A DNA stretch of 18,271 nt from JBFLYZ01 sp040756415 (GTDB lineage: Bacteria; Bacteroidota; Bacteroidia; JADZBD01), in the NCBI GenBank assembly GCA_040756415.1, contig JBFLYZ010000067.1, positions 1-18,271 of the forward strand, written 5' to 3'. The translations under genes and the position numbers were made by a program. The notes beneath the pieces were generated by a model that was not told the origin of the DNA, searched no databases, and saw only the letters and a program-made list of their open reading frames with translations. Shown here one piece after another: positions 15,022-18,271 of the stretch (positions are counted from its first letter, which is position 1; each line of letters begins with the position of its first letter).

Positions 15022-15184
15022 AACGGTTCTTGTTTTTTTGTTTGCGCAAAGCTCCAAAGCAAGCGCCACCTGTGCACGGGAAAAGCGGAAAAAATAAATT
15101 TGACGGTGCCTGACGCGTATCAGCGGGGAAAAGCGTAAGTTATGGGACCTGAGAGCGTAAAGGATAAACTACATCCGGGGAGTT

Positions 15185-17110
15185 TCATTGTTCCTGGTTT
15201 TCCCGGGGGAACAAAAGGCGGAACGTGATGCCGGGCTGGCCCTCTTCGCCAGCGATCTCTATGCGGCCATTCAGCTTATCCATGGCATTTTTCACAATAT
15301 AGAGCCCCAGCCCCGAGCCTTTCGATTTTTCCGTAGCCCTGAAAAAGACATCGAATACGCGCGGGCGAAGCTCGGCAGGGATGCCGATGCCGTTATCGCG
15401 TACGCTGATCACCGTGTATGAGCCTTCTTCCTGCAGCGAGATGTCGATCAGCGAGGGGTCTGCATCGCGGCTGTATTTGATGGCGTTCTCCAGGATATTG
15501 CGCAGGATGGTCTGCAACAGGATCTCGTCAGTATAGAATGGACGGGTCAGCCGGTTCTCGATGGTGAAACGTATGCGGTCGAAGTGGCTGTAGGTCCTGA
15601 AACTTTCCACCATCCGCTGCAGGGTTTCCTGCAGGTCGATCTTTTTCATGACCACGGCTCCCTGCCTGATGATAGCCACCTCGTGGAGCGAGATCAGTAT
15701 GCTGTCGAGCTTGTTGAGCGAGGTCCTGAGCATGTCAAAGTAAGGTTGCAGGTCTTCGGGCTTCCGCTCCTCGGCCATATCCACCAGGCTGAGCGATGAG
15801 ACCAGGGGCCCTTTGAGGTCATGCGAGGCCTTGTAGATGAAGGCCTCCAGGTCCTGGTTGGTCTCTCTTAGCCGCATTTCCGAAAGCAGCAGCTTGCGGT
15901 TGGTCTTTTCCAGCTCAGCGGTCTTTTCCTTCACCATCTTTTCCAGCAGCGAGTTGATCCTGCGGTTGAGGCGGAAGCTGCGGTAAATGAAAAAGGCCAG
16001 GGCCAGCAGGATCAGGTAGCCCACAATGAAGAGATTGCGCAGGGTGGTCTGCCGCTGGGTTTCCGCTTTTTCCTTGGCCAGTTCCGCGTCTTTGAGCAGC
16101 ATTTTCTGCTGGTCCATCTCCTGCTGTATGGCCTGCTGCGACTCGAACAGTTGCTGGTTGAGCTTGCGCTGGCTGGCTTCCAGCAGGTCGAAGTATCTCT
16201 TATAGAATTCCGAAGCCTCTTTGTACCGTCCCAGTTGAAGGTACATGTCGGCTACCGGGCGCACGCTGCTGATGTTGTTCTGGTTGAAGCCGTCATTTGC
16301 GGCCGCCAGGTTGTACGCTTTGAGGAAATATTCCAGCGCTTTCTCGTACTCCTGCTGCGCCACCAGGTCATGACCCACCATCTGGTAGAGAAAGATCAGG
16401 TTCTGGCTGCTGCTGCCCTTCTCCTCAGCGATCCTGAGGGCCCGCAGGATGTATTCGTTGGAGACGGTATAATCTGCCAGCCTGTCGTAGGCCCGCGCTG
16501 TTTCGATGAGCGATGACACCAGTTGATCGGGAGTGCCCAGTTTTTCGCGTATGGCCAGGCTGCGTTGGTAATATTCCAGGGCCTTTTTGCCGTTCTGCCA
16601 GGCTTCATAGAGGTTGCCGATGGCGCTGAGCGCATAGGACTCCTGAATGGAGTCGTTCGCCTGGCGGCTGTACTCCATGCTCTGCTGGTAGAACTGAAGG
16701 GAGGTGTGGGGCTGCGTTTTGAAATGATTGTACCCGATGTACCTGCAGGCTATGGCCGATAATACGTGATTGTTGTCGGTACGCGCCAGGCTCAGTCCCG
16801 CCAGGCAGTGTTTGATCGAGAGGGGAAAATCTTCCGAGAAATAATAGTATTCGCCCATCAGGATGTGGGCGCGGGCCATGCCGTACCTGTAGTTTAGCTG
16901 CCCGGCCAGGTCGAGCGCTTCGCGGGCGTAATCGAGCTGCTCAGCCCCATCGCTTTTGCCGCTCAGCTCGCAAAGCAGGTTGACCCGGGCGGTATCGGCC
17001 GGGGCGGTTTTGAGGCGTTGCAGGAGGGTTGCATGTAAAGAGTCGTTTGCGCAAAGAATGACGCAGTGCAGGCAGCACAGAAGAATAAAGCAGCTAAATT
17101 TTCTTGTCAC
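15185..17110 (-). CDS. TPR-containing membrane sensor histidine kinase, no linked response regulator
   Basis: This is a 641-residue two-component sensor. The start is GTG at 17110, the only start codon after an in-frame TGA 33 bp upstream; it gives a signal peptide (residues 1-20). A periplasmic TPR-like region spans about 76-310 (for example YGMARAHILMGEYYY, ALSAIGNLYEAWQNGKKALEYY, VADMYLQLGRYKEASEFYKRYF). A coiled coil lies at 312-356, one membrane helix at about 359-376 (LFIVGYLILLALAFFIY) and a second coiled coil at 380-425. The H-box has H430 (KASHDLKGPL), the N-box N542 (LRNILENAIKYS), then DNGIGIP at 572-578, an F-box and GSGLGLYIV at 598-606. All catalytic motifs are intact. No response regulator is encoded in the window. 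The start is 77 bp from the stop of the upstream desaturase, so read-through transcription is possible. Confidence 0.93.
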   Translation of the reverse strand: MTRKFSCFILLCCLHCVILCANDSLHATLLQRLKTAPADTARVNLLCELSGKSDGAEQLDYAREALDLAGQLNYRYGMARAHILMGEYYYFSEDFPLSIKHCLAGLSLARTDNNHVLSAIACRYIGYNHFKTQPHTSLQFYQQSMEYSRQANDSIQESYALSAIGNLYEAWQNGKKALEYYQRSLAIREKLGTPDQLVSSLIETARAYDRLADYTVSNEYILRALRIAEEKGSSSQNLIFLYQMVGHDLVAQQEYEKALEYFLKAYNLAAANDGFNQNNISSVRPVADMYLQLGRYKEASEFYKRYFDLLEASQRKLNQQLFESQQAIQQEMDQQKMLLKDAELAKEKAETQRQTTLRNLFIVGYLILLALAFFIYRSFRLNRRINSLLEKMVKEKTAELEKTNRKLLLSEMRLRETNQDLEAFIYKASHDLKGPLVSSLSLVDMAEERKPEDLQPYFDMLRTSLNKLDSILISLHEVAIIRQGAVVMKKIDLQETLQRMVESFRTYSHFDRIRFTIENRLTRPFYTDEILLQTILRNILENAIKYSRDADPSLIDISLQEEGSYTVISVRDNGIGIPAELRPRVFDVFFRATEKSKGSGLGLYIVKNAMDKLNGRIEIAGEEGQPGITFRLLFPRENQEQ

Positions 17111-17187
17111 GTCTTCGGGCTTAAGGAAGATTAAGACATGTCAGATAAATCACTCAATACATAACAGAACAATTAAAGGATACTGAT

Positions 17188-18264
17188 TCAGGGTCCGGCC
17201 CCCACCAGTTTAAGGTGGGCAATATGGGATCTGAGCGCGCTCATCATGGTCGGGTATTCTATATACGGTATGCTGAACTGCCGGCACACATCCTTCACCA
17301 CTTTGCTGATACCGGGATAGTGCACATGGCTTATTTTCGGGAACAGGTGGTGCTCGATCTGGTAGTTGAGCCCGCCAGCGAACCAGGAAAGCAGTTTATT
17401 CCCGGTCCCGAAATTAGCGGTGGTAGCCAACTGATGTATGGCCCAATCCTGCTCTATTTTACGCCCAGCGCCTTCTTCGGCCAGGGGGAAAGCGGTGTCT
17501 TCCACCACATGCGCCAGTTGAAAGATCACGGCCAGCACCCAGCCGCAAACAAAAGAGGCGAGCAGGTAACCGGCCAGCACCTTGAGCCACCCCAGTTGCA
17601 AAGCGGGAATGACGATAAAAATAGAAAGGTAAACGGCCTTGCTGATCCAGAAAATGAAATGTTCCTTCAGGTCCATTTTTTTCATGTCGGTATCGGCTAT
17701 TTTTCCCGAAAAGTATTTTTTAAAGTCTTTGCTGTAGACCCATAGCAGGTAGGACATTCCGTAGAGCACCACCCAGTAGATATGCTGGTAGCGGTGATAC
17801 CAACGGCCTTTCTGGTTCCTGTTCGTTTTGATCCAGGGCTGAACGTCTATATCATCGTCAAAACCCTCAATATTGGTGAAAGAGTGATGGTTGGTGTTGT
17901 GTTTTTGCTTCCAGAGGTAGGCGCAGCCTCCCATCAGGTTGAGCGAATACGACATCAGGCTGTTGACCCAGGCTTTCTGGGAGTAGCTGCCGTGCGCCCC
18001 ATCGTGCATGATGTTAAAGCCGATGGCCGCCAGGTTGAGCCCGAAGAGCGCGCAGAGGATAAGCGACAGCCATCCGGGCAGGGCCGCGAATACCAGCAGG
18101 TAGTAGGTGCCGGCAGCGCAGGCCATCAGCACCGCGGTTTTGATATAAAGCTTACGGTTCCCCCTTTTCCGCACCTCCTGCCGGTCGAAATACTCATGCA
18201 CTCTTTTTTTGAGGGTGAGAGAAAAGTCCGGGTTGAGCCGGCCAAACGAAAGCTTAGCGTCCAT
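17188..18264 (-). CDS. Membrane fatty acid (acyl-CoA/acyl-lipid) desaturase
   Basis: This 358-residue integral-membrane di-iron desaturase introduces a double bond into fatty acyl chains. The three histidine boxes are HDGAH at 87-91, HNTNHH at 122-127 and QIEHH at 302-306, with an additional conserved H252 in QLAHVVED. Glutamine at the head of the third box and the following LFPKISHVHYP are typical of the front-end or linoleoyl-CoA desaturase group, but no cytochrome b5 domain is fused, as is usual in bacteria. Hydrophobic pairs lie at about 43-83 and 206-248. The exact double-bond position cannot be read from sequence. The ATG at 18264 gives a normal N-terminus (MDAKLSFGRL), although only 7 bases precede it, so a longer start or an upstream partner gene cannot be excluded. 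Confidence 0.92.
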   Translation of the reverse strand: MDAKLSFGRLNPDFSLTLKKRVHEYFDRQEVRKRGNRKLYIKTAVLMACAAGTYYLLVFAALPGWLSLILCALFGLNLAAIGFNIMHDGAHGSYSQKAWVNSLMSYSLNLMGGCAYLWKQKHNTNHHSFTNIEGFDDDIDVQPWIKTNRNQKGRWYHRYQHIYWVVLYGMSYLLWVYSKDFKKYFSGKIADTDMKKMDLKEHFIFWISKAVYLSIFIVIPALQLGWLKVLAGYLLASFVCGWVLAVIFQLAHVVEDTAFPLAEEGAGRKIEQDWAIHQLATTANFGTGNKLLSWFAGGLNYQIEHHLFPKISHVHYPGISKVVKDVCRQFSIPYIEYPTMMSALRSHIAHLKLVGAGP

Positions 18265-18271
18265 TGAAAGG

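Noticed and set aside
15022..15184. Search for a riboswitch, small RNA or promoter in the YceI-kinase gap
   Set aside because: Only a weak CTGA/TCAG dyad and AT-rich patches were seen; there is no consensus promoter or structured RNA that I can support.

Overview
The window looks like ordinary chromosome from a member of the Bacteroidota, perhaps near the Chitinophagales/Sphingobacteriales. The evidence is two secreted proteins ending in type IX secretion system (T9SS) sorting domains (one type A, one type B), a PorP/SprF-family outer-membrane protein, SprB-type adhesin repeats, promoters of the Bacteroidota form (TTTG / TAnnTTTG), and starts without clear Shine-Dalgarno sequences. Base composition is close to half G+C by eye. 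I see no tRNA, rRNA, CRISPR array, transposase, integrase or phage gene.

Layout. Bases 1-956 hold the 3' part of holA (DNA polymerase III delta subunit, + strand), which converges on a CLC-family chloride channel/transporter with a CBS pair (960-2738, -). From 2.8 to 12.2 kb, all on the minus strand, lies a surface-protein block. It holds a secreted Asp-box propeller/PKD/Ig-like protein with a type A sorting domain (2883-6329), a PorP/SprF protein (6508-7539) and a giant SprB-repeat adhesin with a type B sorting domain (7573-12180). The adhesin is transcribed first, with PorP/SprF 33 bp behind it, so these two very probably form an operon. The type A gene has its own promoter candidate and a strong intrinsic terminator. 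A conserved helical-repeat protein of unknown function (12344-13810, +) diverges from the adhesin. A minus-strand run follows: STAS/SEC14-like protein, YceI-family lipid-binding protein, TPR-containing sensor histidine kinase and fatty acid desaturase (17188-18264).

How they work together. The adhesin/PorP pair fits the known pattern in which type B T9SS cargo needs a dedicated SprF-like partner for export and surface attachment. The desaturase, kinase and YceI protein may share a membrane-lipid theme, but only proximity suggests it. No gap between genes exceeds about 250 bp.

Most notable is the internal structure of the adhesin. Ten SprB-like domains include a seven-domain stretch with an exact alternating 228/225-bp spacing, that is, a 453-bp two-domain higher-order repeat. 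It is preceded by two nearly identical cysteine-rich domains. I found no convincing new multi-gene system. The best leads are this repeat architecture, a palindrome inside the adhesin promoter, and a direct repeat in the divergent intergenic region.
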